NCBI RefSeq assembly: GCF_009377195.2 | Contig: NZ_VJXX01000001.1 | Span: 186,001-250,000, forward strand | Length of the DNA: 64,000 nt | Direction: 5' to 3' | DNA from: Arthrobacter bussei | GTDB taxonomy: Bacteria; Actinomycetota; Actinomycetes; Actinomycetales; Micrococcaceae | Part shown: positions 47,204 through 56,158 of the stretch, piece by piece | Position numbering within the stretch: position 1 is the first letter of the stretch | Layout of the letters: each line of letters starts with the position of its first letter | Made by a program: the position numbers and the translations under genes | The notes under the pieces: model-generated | Databases searched by the model: none | The model's input: the letters and a program-made list of their open reading frames with translations, nothing else | Told to the model about the DNA's origin: nothing

Positions 47204-49150
47204 TCACCGGCCGGACGAGGCGGCTTGCACGGCGGATCCGAAGGCATTGCACCGTCCTACCTCACGGGCGACAGGGAGCAGCACGGCGTCGTCGGCCACG
47301 CGTGAACAGGCTGCGAGGAGTCGCCGGCGCACGCGGGAAGCGCGCCGGGCCGCGCCCCAGCGCGCGAGGAGTGCGGCCAGGACCCCGAGCAGGAGCCCCG
47401 CGGCGAGCCCCCCGAGGATGAGCAGCGTGGGGACGGGGAAGCCCTCGACGCGCGGGACGTCGATGGCGGGCAGCTGGAGGAACCCCAGGACCGCGAGCAC
47501 GCCGAGCCAGGCCAGGCCGGCGACGAGGGCCGCGAAGGCCACCCACTGGAGGACCCCGAAGCCGCTCCACCAGGCTCGCCCGCCGGTCTCCAGATCCGTG
47601 CCGGTGACAGCGGAATCGAGGTCGTCGGTGACGTGGTCCGCGGTGCCGCGGGCCACGTCACGGATGGATGTCCGCCACGGCTCGACGGCGTCCCCCGCCG
47701 CTGCATCCCCGAAGACCCGCAGTGCGTGATCGACACGCGCGCGCTGCGCCGGCTGCGCGAGCGGCAGTGATGACGTCCGCAGCTCGGGCGCGAGGTCGCG
47801 GGACCGGAGGTTCAGGCGGCGCAGCGGATCGGGGCGGAGCCCGGCGACCCAGCGGGTCACGGGCCAGCCGGCAGTGGCGTGGGCGTCACGGCGATAGGAG
47901 CTGCGCACGGCGTCCACCACCACGCGGACGCCGGCCGCCGTTCCGAGTTCGTCCGCCAGCGCCTCCCGGGCGGCGTCCGACGGCGGCCGGACCGGGTGAT
48001 CCGGGGCGAAGGGCAGGAGTTCGGCGGCGGAACGGGCGGCATCAGCGGCCATCCTGCGCGTCGCAGCGGCGCGGGTCTGCGCGAGCGCGCGGATCTGATC
48101 CGCCAGGACATCGATGCCGAGCCCTGTCCTGGCCGAGACCGGCACCACCACGACGTTCCGCAGGCCCTCACCGGCGAGGATGGCCGAGAGGGACGCGGTG
48201 ACGGCCGGGACATCCTGCGGCTCGAGGCGGTCCGCCTGGTTGAGCGCCACCAGGGTCACCGCTTCATGGGTGGCGAGGCCGCGGAGGAAGTCGTGATGCA
48301 GGGCGGCGTCCGCGTACTTCTGCGGATCCACGACCCACAGCAGGACGTCCACCTGCCCGGTCAGGCGGTCCACGACTCCTCGGTGCGCGAGGGCGGTGGA
48401 GTCGAAGTCCGGCAGGTCGAGCAGGATCAGCCCCGGACCCTCGTGCAACGGCTCAGCAGGTGCCGCGGGTGGCGCGGGTGGCGCGGTGTGGACGGTCGAC
48501 GGCGCAGCCGGACGGCGCCGCAGCCTGCGCAGGAAGCCTGTGCGGCGGGCACCACCGGCGCCGCCGGAATCCCCTATCGCGCCCGCGCCACTACCCGCGC
48601 CACTACCCGCGCCACTCCCCGCGACACTCCCCGTACCAGTGCCTGCATCGGAAGAGGACTGAGCGGCCTCGCCGTGATTCCGGACAGCAGGGCCGGCCTC
48701 GCCCCCGCCGTCGTCGTCGTCGAGCCCGTCGTCGTGCCCGTCGTTGATCGCGACCCCCGGGACGAGAGGCGTGCCATCGGGTAGTTCCACCCGCTGGCGC
48801 ACATCGAGCCAGTCGAGCAGCTCGTCGCTCCCCTGCCTCCCCCAGACGAGGGCCAGGGGTTCCGACGTCGTCGGACGACGGGCGGCCACGCGAGCCGCAG
48901 CCGTGCCGCTCAGCGCGTTCACCAGGGAGGACTTCCCGCTGCCGGTCGGACCGAACACGCCGACGACGGTGTGGTCGGCGGACAGCGAGCGGCGCGCGCC
49001 GGCCCGGTCCAGGGCCACGGCGAGCCGGTCGAGGTGATCCCCCGGCAACCGGTCCAGCCCGAGCTCGTACGCATCCTGAAGGTGGTCGAGGACGACGGTG
49101 AGCCTCGTTGCGAGCGGCGCCTCCACCACGGCTTCCCGGCGTCGGCTCAC
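47204..49150 (-). CDS. Dynamin-like membrane GTPase, member 2 of pair
   Basis: 648 residues. G1 loop GPTGSGKSS at 67-75, a G3-like LLDLPDFDS at 243-251 and G4 NQAD at 304-307. Two transmembrane helices lie near residues 535-560 and 575-600, followed by a basic tail. Between G1 and G3 is a 100-residue low-complexity insertion (residues 137-236). It overlaps the partner gene stop by 4 nt. The pair resembles actinobacterial dynamin-like pairs (DynA/DynB, IniA/IniC type) that act in membrane remodelling or septation, but I cannot decide which. Confidence 0.82.
   Translation of the reverse strand: MSRRREAVVEAPLATRLTVVLDHLQDAYELGLDRLPGDHLDRLAVALDRAGARRSLSADHTVVGVFGPTGSGKSSLVNALSGTAAARVAARRPTTSEPLALVWGRQGSDELLDWLDVRQRVELPDGTPLVPGVAINDGHDDGLDDDDGGGEAGPAVRNHGEAAQSSSDAGTGTGSVAGSGAGSGAGSGAGAIGDSGGAGGARRTGFLRRLRRRPAAPSTVHTAPPAPPAAPAEPLHEGPGLILLDLPDFDSTALAHRGVVDRLTGQVDVLLWVVDPQKYADAALHHDFLRGLATHEAVTLVALNQADRLEPQDVPAVTASLSAILAGEGLRNVVVVPVSARTGLGIDVLADQIRALAQTRAAATRRMAADAARSAAELLPFAPDHPVRPPSDAAREALADELGTAAGVRVVVDAVRSSYRRDAHATAGWPVTRWVAGLRPDPLRRLNLRSRDLAPELRTSSLPLAQPAQRARVDHALRVFGDAAAGDAVEPWRTSIRDVARGTADHVTDDLDSAVTGTDLETGGRAWWSGFGVLQWVAFAALVAGLAWLGVLAVLGFLQLPAIDVPRVEGFPVPTLLILGGLAAGLLLGVLAALLARWGAARRASRVRRRLLAACSRVADDAVLLPVAREVGRCNAFGSAVQAASSGR
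48443..48742 (-). repeat. Low-complexity insertion in a GTPase domain, with 12-bp repeats
   Basis: Encodes residues 137-236 of the GTPase: an acidic Asp/Gly run, Gly/Ser/Ala repeats (GSGA units from tandem 12-bp copies at about 48582-48631), a basic patch RRLRRRP, then a Pro/Ala run. It lies between the P-loop and the G3 motif. Confidence 0.85.
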
Positions 49151-50943
49151 GCCTCACCCTCCGCCGACATGTGCTGCCCTGCGGGCAGCGCCGTGCGCAG
49201 CCTGCGCGTGAGCACCCGGAGCGACTCCGCCGGGGTCTGGTGCGTGAGGGGCGCCAGCGACGCCTCGAAGGGAGCGCGCTCCTCGCGGAACAATCCTTCG
49301 ACACGGGCGGAGAGGTTCGTGCGTGCCGTCGCCGTGAGCCGCCGGACGGCGTCGTCGCCGAAGACGGCTTCGAGCAGCTTCTGGCCCGCGATGGCCGAGG
49401 CACCGGCGATCCCGAGCTCACCGCCGGTCAATCCACCGGTCGAGGCGAAGACCACCACCATGAGGGCCACGGCGATCCCGTTGACGCCGAAGGAGAGCAT
49501 CCTCGCGGTGAAGCGCTTGTCCGCGCCTTCCGCCTGGACCAGGCGGAGGAGGTCCTGCTGCCAGGCGCGGATCTCGCGCGCCACCTGCACGCCGACGTCG
49601 TCCGCACGCCACGGAGGGACATCCCGCAGCAGTGTGGCACCGGCCTGGTCCGAGCGCCACCGCCGTCGCGTCGCCTCGTCCGCCCGGGCCGCCTGCTCCG
49701 TGATGACGGTCTGCAGACCGCTGCCGATCGCCTCTGCGACCGTCGAGGCGGGCGCGGGCCTGCCGGTGAAGAAGGCCGTCACGCGGTCGCGTGCGCGACC
49801 GATCCTCGTCTCCAGGCCACGCATGAACTCGCCGGTCCCCACGAAGTCCTGCCAGCGGGCCAGGACCTCCCCGCGGAGCAGCCTGCCGTCCTTGGTCGCG
49901 GCGAGGACATCGGCGAGCGCGTCGCGGTACGCGGAATCCAGGGACGCCCGGAGGGAGTCCCCCACCGCCTGTTCCTGCAGGACCGCGTCCGCGATGGCAT
50001 CGATGCGTCCGGCGAGGGCGCGCATGGCTCCCCCGACGGTCCTTCGGGCGATATCGCGGCGGCCCTCCGCGTCGGCCGCCAGGGCCTGCAGCCAGCGGGA
50101 AATCGGCTCGACCGTCTCCGGCGGGAGCATCCGTGTCGCGTCCAGCCGCACCTCGGGCACCACGAAAATCGGGGCATGACCGAGGTTCTCGGCTGCGAGC
50201 AGGGTGAGGAGGTCGCCGCGGATCTCCTCCTCCACGCCGGTCGGCACGCGGTCGAGCACGACGGCGACGAGCACGTCCCGCCGTCCCGCCTCCGCCAGGA
50301 GCTTCCACGGCACCGCATCCGCGTAGCGGTTGGCCGTCGTGACGAAGATCCACAGATCCGCCGCGGCGAGCAACTGCCCCGCGAGCCGGCGATTCTCATC
50401 GGCGATGGAATCGACGTCGGGCGCGTCGAGCAGCGCGAGTCCTGCGGGGAGGCCAGTCATGGGCCGCAGGAGCAGGGTGTCCGCGCCCGTGGCCCGGTGG
50501 AGCTGTGGGCGGCCCGGATCGATGGCCGTGCCGCCTTCCTCCACTCCGTCATCGGCGGCCAACCGTACCCGGCTCAGGGTGGGCAGGATCCGTGCGTCGT
50601 CGAACCACGCTCCGTCGTCGGGATGGTGGAGGAGCAGTGGCTGCCGCGTGGTCGGCCGGACGGCGCCCGCGACGGAGACCGGTCGACCCACGAGCGCGTT
50701 GACCAGCGTGGACTTCCCCGCGCCCGTCGATCCCCCGACCACGGCGACCAGGGGTGCGTCGAGGCTGGCGAGCCTCGGCAGGATGTAGTCGTTCAGCTGG
50801 GCACGGGCGGCCGCGGCGGAGGACCGAGCCTCGACCGAGGTCGGCAGGTCCAGGGGGAAGGTGAGCTCCTCCAGTGCACCACGGACCTCCCGGAGGAGGG
50901 GAGGGAGCCCGCGTGCGTCGCCGGCGAGGGAGGGTGCGCTCAT
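49147..50943 (-). CDS. Dynamin-like membrane GTPase, member 1 of pair
   Basis: 598 residues from the ATG at 50943. P-loop GGSTGAGKST at 70-79, G3-like LLDAPDVDS and a G4-like VLDRVPTG region. Helical middle domain, and a C-terminal hydrophobic hairpin (LSFGVNGIAVALMVVV ... GGELGIAGASAIAG). No canonical second transmembrane helix pair is present. Membrane attachment and GTPase activity are inferred from the family layout. It is translated first, with the partner gene overlapping at GTGA-type spacing. A 17-bp hairpin separates it from tRNA-Glu. Confidence 0.85.
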   Translation of the reverse strand: MSAPSLAGDARGLPPLLREVRGALEELTFPLDLPTSVEARSSAAAARAQLNDYILPRLASLDAPLVAVVGGSTGAGKSTLVNALVGRPVSVAGAVRPTTRQPLLLHHPDDGAWFDDARILPTLSRVRLAADDGVEEGGTAIDPGRPQLHRATGADTLLLRPMTGLPAGLALLDAPDVDSIADENRRLAGQLLAAADLWIFVTTANRYADAVPWKLLAEAGRRDVLVAVVLDRVPTGVEEEIRGDLLTLLAAENLGHAPIFVVPEVRLDATRMLPPETVEPISRWLQALAADAEGRRDIARRTVGGAMRALAGRIDAIADAVLQEQAVGDSLRASLDSAYRDALADVLAATKDGRLLRGEVLARWQDFVGTGEFMRGLETRIGRARDRVTAFFTGRPAPASTVAEAIGSGLQTVITEQAARADEATRRRWRSDQAGATLLRDVPPWRADDVGVQVAREIRAWQQDLLRLVQAEGADKRFTARMLSFGVNGIAVALMVVVFASTGGLTGGELGIAGASAIAGQKLLEAVFGDDAVRRLTATARTNLSARVEGLFREERAPFEASLAPLTHQTPAESLRVLTRRLRTALPAGQHMSAEGEA

Positions 50944-51044
50944 GGACCCATCATGCCAGCCGACCCCGGACCGGCCGGGAATCTCCATCCCGTCACCGCG
51001 CCACCGCACGCTGTTTCCCCCCGGCCCGCCGACCTGCTTAACGC

Positions 51045-51083
51045 AGAACGTCCCGGACATCGTGATGATGTCCGGGACGTTCT
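51045..51083. terminator. 17-bp perfect hairpin downstream of tRNA-Glu
   Basis: Perfect stem AGAACGTCCCGGACATC / its complement, with a 5-nt loop, 23 bp after the 3' end of tRNA-Glu on the minus strand. There is no T run on either side. Most likely it ends the tRNA transcript and isolates the GTPase genes. Confidence 0.6.
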
Positions 51084-51105
51084 TCGGTGTCCGTGAGGAC
51101 TGCTG

Positions 51106-51178
51106 TGACCCCAGCGGGATTCGAACCCGCGTTACCGCCGTGAGAGGGCAGCGTACTAGGCCGCTATACGATGGGGCC
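51106..51178 (-). tRNA. tRNA-Glu (CTC)
   Basis: 73 nt. Acceptor GGCCCCA pairs with TGGGGTC, T-arm GCGGGTTCGAATCCCGC, anticodon loop with CTC. The 3' CCA is not encoded. Confidence 0.97.
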
Positions 51179-51245
51179 AGTACTTTTCCATCTTACTCGA
51201 ACTTCTGACTGCTTGTGCCATCCCGCCCGCGAGGGCCGGAGTGCG

Positions 51246-51317
51246 CTGGGGTACCAGGACTCGAACCTAGAATGTTGGTACCAGAAACCAGTGTGTTGCC
51301 AATTACACCATACCCCA
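51246..51317 (-). tRNA. tRNA-Gln (CTG)
   Basis: 72 nt. Acceptor TGGGGTA pairs with TACCCCA, T-arm loop TTCGAGT, anticodon CTG within the TTCTGGT loop. The 3' CCA is not encoded. It is 67 bp upstream of tRNA-Glu on the same strand. Confidence 0.97.
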
Positions 51318-51386
51318 ATGGCACATTTCGAAGCCCTGATCTTGCCGGGTTTCGTTCGCGTAACCGCTCCGCGCCGAGAAACAACT

Positions 51387-52160
51387 TTACCGGACGGAGG
51401 GCAGGAACTGCAAAACGGACGCCAGCCCCCTGATCCGTGGCACGTGCAGGTCGGGTCCCTCGGGCGCATCGGGGACGTCCGTACCGGTGCCGGAGCGGTC
51501 CAGCCAGACCCCGCGCAGCCCGGCCTGCTGCGCGCCGACGGCGTCGATGAGCCGATTATCACCGACGTAGAGCGTCCGTGCGGGATCCGTGCCCAGCAGT
51601 CGCGCACCTTCGAGGTAGATCGCCGGATCCGGCTTCGCGACGCCAACCGTGTCGATGCCGACGAGGATCCGGATCCGCTCGAGCCCGGCGCGGTCCAGCT
51701 TCGCCCGCTGGTAGTCATGCACGTTGTTGCTCACGGCGCCGTAGGGGACGGTCCGGGCGTCCAGGGCGTCGAGGAGGGGCGCCACGTCGTCGTACTGCCT
51801 GAAGTGCAGCGGGAGGGTCTGCTCGTAGGCACGTACCCACGCGTCGGCCATCTGCCCGAGGAAGGGCTCCGGCGTGAAACCGGACCGGGCATGGCGCACG
51901 CGGTGCACGCGCTGCTCCTCGAAGGTCAGCTCACCGGCGAGGAAGCGGTCGTAATGGCGCTGCGGATCCGTGGTGTACAGGGCCTTGTAGCGGACCCAGT
52001 CATCGTCGCCGAGGTGGTCGAGCGCGGGATCGGGAATGGCCTGCAGGGTGTGCCCCATGGCCCGCTCGAGATCGACCAGGGTGTCGTCGATGTCGAAGAG
52101 GACGCCGTGCACGGGCGCAGGCCCGGGATCCTGCCCGCCCAGGCGATCGGACGTCGTCAC
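51387..52160 (-). CDS. HAD-superfamily hydrolase
   Basis: 257 residues from a GTG at 52160 that overlaps the gltX stop (GTGA). Motif I is [10 protein letters not shown], motif II SNN, and the acidic motif [17 protein letters not shown] (DD replaced by GDN). Likely a phosphatase of the YjjG/YfnB type; substrate unknown. It is translationally coupled to gltX. Confidence 0.88.
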   Translation of the reverse strand: MTTSDRLGGQDPGPAPVHGVLFDIDDTLVDLERAMGHTLQAIPDPALDHLGDDDWVRYKALYTTDPQRHYDRFLAGELTFEEQRVHRVRHARSGFTPEPFLGQMADAWVRAYEQTLPLHFRQYDDVAPLLDALDARTVPYGAVSNNVHDYQRAKLDRAGLERIRILVGIDTVGVAKPDPAIYLEGARLLGTDPARTLYVGDNRLIDAVGAQQAGLRGVWLDRSGTGTDVPDAPEGPDLHVPRIRGLASVLQFLPSVR

Positions 52161-53671
52161 GCCTGCGGGACCGTCGCCTGCAGAGCGCGCACGCGGGCGA
52201 TCGAGGACTCGCGACCGAGGATCACCATCGACTCGAACAGCGGCGGCGAGATCCTGCGCCCCGAGATCGCGGTGCGCACCGGGCCGAAGGCGACCCGCGG
52301 CTTCAGCCCCAGGGTGTCGACGAGGGCGGCCCGCAATGCGGCCTGCAGGGGCTCCGCCTGCCACTCCGCGCACCCTTCGAGCGCATCGAGCGTCGCGCCG
52401 AGCACCTCGCCCAGGTTCTCCGGCAGCCCCTTCCGTGCATCGTCGGCGATGTCGATCGCGTCGTCGGCCTTGAAGAGGAAGGCGAGCATCTCGGGCGCCT
52501 CGCCGAGCAGCGTGATGCGTTCCTGGATGAGGGGTCCGGCGGCCGCGATGATCCTCAGCTCCTGATCCGTCGGTTCGCTACCGATGACGCCGGCCGCTGC
52601 CAGGTACGGCAGGAGACGGCTGCGGAACTCGGCGGGATCGAGCAGGCGGACGTGGGTCCCGTTGATGGCCTCGGCCTTCTTCAGGTCGAAGCGCGCCGGG
52701 TTGGCGAGCACGTCGCGTACATCGAACTTCTCGACGAGCTGCTCGACGGAGAAGATGTCCTCGTCCGCGGACAGGCTCCAGCCGAGCAGCGAGAGGTAGT
52801 TGAGGAGCCCTTCGCGGATGAAGCCGCGCTCACGGTGCAGGAACAGGTTGGACTCGGGGTCGCGCTTGGAGAGCTTCTTGTTGCCCTGGCCCATCACGTA
52901 GGGAAGATGTCCGAACAGCGGCATGTACTGCGCCACGCCGACGTCGATCAGGGCACGGTACAGGGCGACCTGGCGTGGGGTCGAGGACAGCAGGTCCTCG
53001 CCGCGCAGAACGTGGGTGATGCCCATGAGGGCGTCATCCACGGGATTCACCAGCGTGTAGAGGGGTGCGCCGTTGGCGCGGACGACGGCGAAGTCCGGGA
53101 CACTGCCGGAGCGGAAGGTGATCTCCCCGCGCACGAGGTCGGTGAAGGTGATGTCCTCGTCCGGCATGCGTAGCCGGAGGACCGCGGGACGGCCCGCCGC
53201 ACGGAAGCCGTCCTTCTGCTCCTCGGTGAGGTCGCGGTCGTGGTTGTCGTACCCGAGCTTCACGTCGCGGCCGGCGGCGCGATGGCGCTCCTCGACCTCC
53301 TCCGGGGTGGAGAAGGATTCGTAGAGGTGCCCTGCCGCGGTGAGCCGCTCGATGACATCGCGGTAGAGGTCGCCGCGCTGCGACTGGCGGTAGGGACCGT
53401 GCGGACCGCCGACCTCGACGCCCTCGTCCCAGTCGATGCCGAGCCAGGTCATGGCCTCCAGCAGCTGCTGGTAGCTCTCCTCGCTGTCACGCGCGGCGTC
53501 GGTGTCCTCGATGCGGAAGACGAGCTTGCCGCCCGTGTGCCGCGCGTAGGCCCAGTTGAAGAGGGCCGTCCGGATGAGGCCCACGTGGGGCGTCCCCGTG
53601 GGCGACGGGCAGAATCGGACCCTGACGGGCGTGGCATCGGTGACGGTGGGAAGGTCTGCGGCAGTAGTCAT
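52157..53671 (-). CDS. gltX: Glutamyl-tRNA synthetase
   Basis: 504 residues. The HIGH-like motif is [16 protein letters not shown]-like KLSKRD lies near residue 260, and the Glu-charging core is [16 protein letters not shown]. It charges tRNA-Glu, whose gene lies about 1 kb away on the same strand. Whether it is discriminating or not cannot be told from this alone. Confidence 0.97.
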   Translation of the reverse strand: MTTAADLPTVTDATPVRVRFCPSPTGTPHVGLIRTALFNWAYARHTGGKLVFRIEDTDAARDSEESYQQLLEAMTWLGIDWDEGVEVGGPHGPYRQSQRGDLYRDVIERLTAAGHLYESFSTPEEVEERHRAAGRDVKLGYDNHDRDLTEEQKDGFRAAGRPAVLRLRMPDEDITFTDLVRGEITFRSGSVPDFAVVRANGAPLYTLVNPVDDALMGITHVLRGEDLLSSTPRQVALYRALIDVGVAQYMPLFGHLPYVMGQGNKKLSKRDPESNLFLHRERGFIREGLLNYLSLLGWSLSADEDIFSVEQLVEKFDVRDVLANPARFDLKKAEAINGTHVRLLDPAEFRSRLLPYLAAAGVIGSEPTDQELRIIAAAGPLIQERITLLGEAPEMLAFLFKADDAIDIADDARKGLPENLGEVLGATLDALEGCAEWQAEPLQAALRAALVDTLGLKPRVAFGPVRTAISGRRISPPLFESMVILGRESSIARVRALQATVPQA

Positions 53672-53745
53672 GATGGTCCCAGTCTAGGTGCGACCTCTCA
53701 CCGCGGATGCGTCGTCGGGCCACCCGGGCACGACGCCGCGGCGCG

Positions 53746-54519
53746 TCAGCGGCGTGCCGGGTTGGACAGCCGGCCGATGCCCTCGATGTCGACGTCGAAT
53801 CTCTGGCCGTCGGTGATCATGCCGACGCCGGCGGGGGTTCCGGTGAGGATGATGTCACCGGGAAGGAGGGTGAAGGCCTGGGAGACGTAGGCCACGAGCT
53901 CGCGTGCCCCCCAGATCATGTCGCTCGTGGAACCGTCCTGGCGGAGGTCGCCGTCGAGGGTGCCGCGCACCGTGAGGTTCTCGGGATCGAGCTCGGTCTC
54001 GATCCAGGGACCGATGGGGCACGAGGTGTCGAAGCCCTTGGCCCGCGCCCACTGGTCGTCGGTCTTCTGCACGTCGCGCGCTGTCAGGTCGTTGGCGCAG
54101 GTGTAGCCGAAGACGACGTCGTCGACGCGTTCGAGCGGGACGTCCTTGCAGATGCGGCCGATGACGACCGCGAGCTCGGCCTCGTAGGAGATCTGGTCCG
54201 AGAACGACGGCAGCATGATCGGATCGCCGGGGCCGATCACGGAGGTGTTCGGCTTGAGGAACATCAGCGGCGCGGCCGGTGTCTCGCTCCCCATCTCCTG
54301 GATGTGGTCGGCGTAGTTCCGTCCGATGCCCACGACCTTGCTGCGCGGGATCACCGGTGCCAGCAGCCGGACGTCCTCGAGCGCATGGCGGGCACCCGTG
54401 AGCTGGACGCCGCTGTAGAAGGGATCACCCTGGATGACGGCGACCTCCTCGTTACCGGCGGAACCGTCCACCACACCGAACATGGGATCGTCGTCGACGA
54501 CAAAGCGTGCAATTCGCAT
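53746..54519 (-). CDS. Fumarylacetoacetate hydrolase family protein
   Basis: 257 residues. FAH fold with metal-binding EAELAVVIG, VFGYTCANDLTARD and the active-site GFDTSCPIGPW. Catalyses cleavage or hydration of acyl-pyruvate-type substrates; 2-hydroxyhepta-2,4-diene-1,7-dioate or acylpyruvate enzymes are typical annotations, and the substrate here is open. It is upstream of gltX on the minus strand. Confidence 0.9.
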   Translation of the reverse strand: MRIARFVVDDDPMFGVVDGSAGNEEVAVIQGDPFYSGVQLTGARHALEDVRLLAPVIPRSKVVGIGRNYADHIQEMGSETPAAPLMFLKPNTSVIGPGDPIMLPSFSDQISYEAELAVVIGRICKDVPLERVDDVVFGYTCANDLTARDVQKTDDQWARAKGFDTSCPIGPWIETELDPENLTVRGTLDGDLRQDGSTSDMIWGARELVAYVSQAFTLLPGDIILTGTPAGVGMITDGQRFDVDIEGIGRLSNPARR

Positions 54520-54663
54520 GCCGTCAGCCTAGCCTGAGCCATCGCCACCGGGCAGTGCGGCGGGTACCGCTGAACTCGCTCCACGATCCATCGACGGTTC
54601 ATCCTCGATTTGTGCGCGGTCCATAGACGTCCTGTGCGCGTTGTCGACGAAGCCTTAAAAGGG

Positions 54664-54708
54664 GATACCGCGGGCACTCCCTCCCCACAAGAGGGTGCCC
54701 GCGGTATC
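54664..54708 (-). terminator. Rho-independent terminator of the peptide gene
   Basis: A perfect 14-bp stem (GATACCGCGGGCAC / GTGCCCGCGGTATC), followed on the minus strand by CCCCTTTTAAGG. It is 61 bp past the stop codon of the small secreted peptide gene. Confidence 0.85.
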
Positions 54709-54768
54709 AGGTCTACTCTGCAGACTCGCTCCGCTGTCCGGTGAGGATCAGGGAAAGAGGAAGTGTGC

Positions 54769-54909
54769 TCAGTAGGGCCAGTTGTTGACGCGGTCGGTCG
54801 ACGAGACAGGGGCAACGGCGCCCGACTTGGCGGGGGCCGCCGTGGCGACCGCCGCGGTGCCGGAGACGAGGAACACGGAGAGCATGAGGGCGGAGACGAG
54901 GCGCTTCAT
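54769..54909 (-). CDS. 46-residue secreted peptide, candidate pheromone
   Basis: A 46-codon reading frame from ATG 54909, preceded by an AAGGA site at 8-nt spacing. It starts MKRLVSALMLSVFLVSGTAA, a classic signal peptide. Probable cleavage after ATA leaves about 22 mature residues ending STDRVNNWPY. It has its own strong terminator and is divergent from the TPR gene 166 bp away. Size, secretion signal, short aromatic C-terminus and a TPR neighbour match peptide-pheromone/receptor modules. No homologue is recognised, and a role as signal is inference. Confidence 0.75.
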   Translation of the reverse strand: MKRLVSALMLSVFLVSGTAAVATAAPAKSGAVAPVSSTDRVNNWPY

Positions 54910-54943
54910 AGTAGACATCCTTCGGGGTGATCACAGTGGTTGA

Positions 54944-54973
54944 AGCAGGTGCCTGTGCATACCACAGCCTGCT
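54944..54973. promoter_or_regulatory. Imperfect inverted repeat between peptide and TPR genes
   Basis: AGCAGG-(tgc)-CTGTG-(N5)-CACAG-CCTGCT, 11 paired positions with a 3-nt bulge. It lies 35-64 bp upstream of the peptide ATG and 102 bp upstream of the TPR ATG. It may be an operator or the peptide's leader hairpin. A TACGAT -10-like box for the peptide transcript lies just beyond it at about 54981-54986. Confidence 0.45.
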
Positions 54974-55075
54974 CTGAAAACATCGTAAGCCACTCCAGTC
55001 ACTTTAGTAACAGTTTCTGCGACAAAACTGCCCATTTCCTTGGTTTCGCCGGTTTCGATCGAATGAGGGACCAAT

Positions 55076-56158
55076 ATGGTGGAAACAAAGAGTTGGAATC
55101 GATGGCGGGAGTCGATCGTGGCGTTGCAGGACGACCGAGGCGAACAGCTCATGATCGAGCTCCAGGCACGCGACGCCTGGAACCAGCGCGACTTCGTACG
55201 CGCCCAGGAATTGGCCGAGCGGGGTGCGGATCTGGCAGTGGCCTGCAATGACGAGGCCGCCTGGTGGAACGCCACGTTCCTCGTGTCCGAGGCGCTGCGG
55301 AAGCAGGGCCGGATGCAGGACTCGCTGGAAACTGCCGCGACGCTCGAGGAGCACCCCCTGACTCATGCGTCGATCGCCCTGAGCGCGAGGGTCGCCACAC
55401 TCAAGTCCTTCGCCCTCCAGGGCACCGGCGCCCTGGGTCCTGCTGTCGCGGCCGCTCGCACGGCGGTGCAGCTGGCCGGTGACGAGCCGGGGCAGAAGTC
55501 GATCAGGATGGAGGCCCAGAATGCCCTCATCGCGTCCCTCGCGGACAGCGACCAGCTCGACGGCGCGTGGCAGGAGAGTCAGGTGCTTGCAGACCTCCTC
55601 GCGACCGAGCCCCCCACCCAGACCACGGGTCTCGGCTACTGGGCCATCGGCAATGTGGCGTTCCTCCTCAAGCACATCGACGAGGCGGTGGCCTACCACC
55701 GCCTCGCTGCAGAGCACCTCTCCCCCAGCAACGACCTGGCCCTGTGGGCCCGATTCAATCGTGCCTCGGCTGCCTTGAGACTCACCGCCGCTGTGACCGG
55801 TCCCGAGACGCTGGAGTGCATCGAGCGGGCCGAGCTCGCCAGTTCGATCGTCGGTGGCTCAGAGCGGGACCGGCTGGAACTGAAGCTCACCCGCGCGCAG
55901 TGGCTCGTGCTCACCGGTCAGTACGACCTTGCGGTCGATCAGCTGGCATCCATCATCGAGCATCAGCATCTCCTCGCGTCACACACCGCGGCCCAGGCGC
56001 ATTTCCTGCTCGGCGAGGCTCTGCTGTCCAACCGCGAGGTCGAGCCGGCGCGCGAGCACCTGACGATCAGTGAGGGGTTGTTCCTGCAGTCCGGCGCCGA
56101 GGATCGCGCGGCGAAGGCCCGCGGTCTACTCCAGGGCATGGACGCTGCCTTGGGCTGA
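55076..56158 (+). CDS. TPR-repeat protein, candidate peptide receptor
   Basis: 360 residues of almost entirely helical TPR-like repeats (for example AWNQRDFVRAQELAERGADLA, AFLLKHIDEAVAYHRLAAEH, ALLSNREVEPAREHLTISEG). There is no N-terminal helix-turn-helix, signal peptide or transmembrane segment. The ATG at 55076 follows GAGGGA with 5-nt spacing, and a stop codon lies in frame just before it. TPR-only intracellular proteins paired with a short secreted peptide resemble Rap/Phr of the RRNPP class. The function is inferred from layout. Confidence 0.75.
   Translation: MVETKSWNRWRESIVALQDDRGEQLMIELQARDAWNQRDFVRAQELAERGADLAVACNDEAAWWNATFLVSEALRKQGRMQDSLETAATLEEHPLTHASIALSARVATLKSFALQGTGALGPAVAAARTAVQLAGDEPGQKSIRMEAQNALIASLADSDQLDGAWQESQVLADLLATEPPTQTTGLGYWAIGNVAFLLKHIDEAVAYHRLAAEHLSPSNDLALWARFNRASAALRLTAAVTGPETLECIERAELASSIVGGSERDRLELKLTRAQWLVLTGQYDLAVDQLASIIEHQHLLASHTAAQAHFLLGEALLSNREVEPAREHLTISEGLFLQSGAEDRAAKARGLLQGMDAALG

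Noticed and set aside
54713-54934. A 73-codon frame covering the small peptide gene
   Set aside because: Its product is Arg/Pro-rich and lacks a signal peptide; the overlapping 46-codon frame has a ribosome-binding site and secretion signal.
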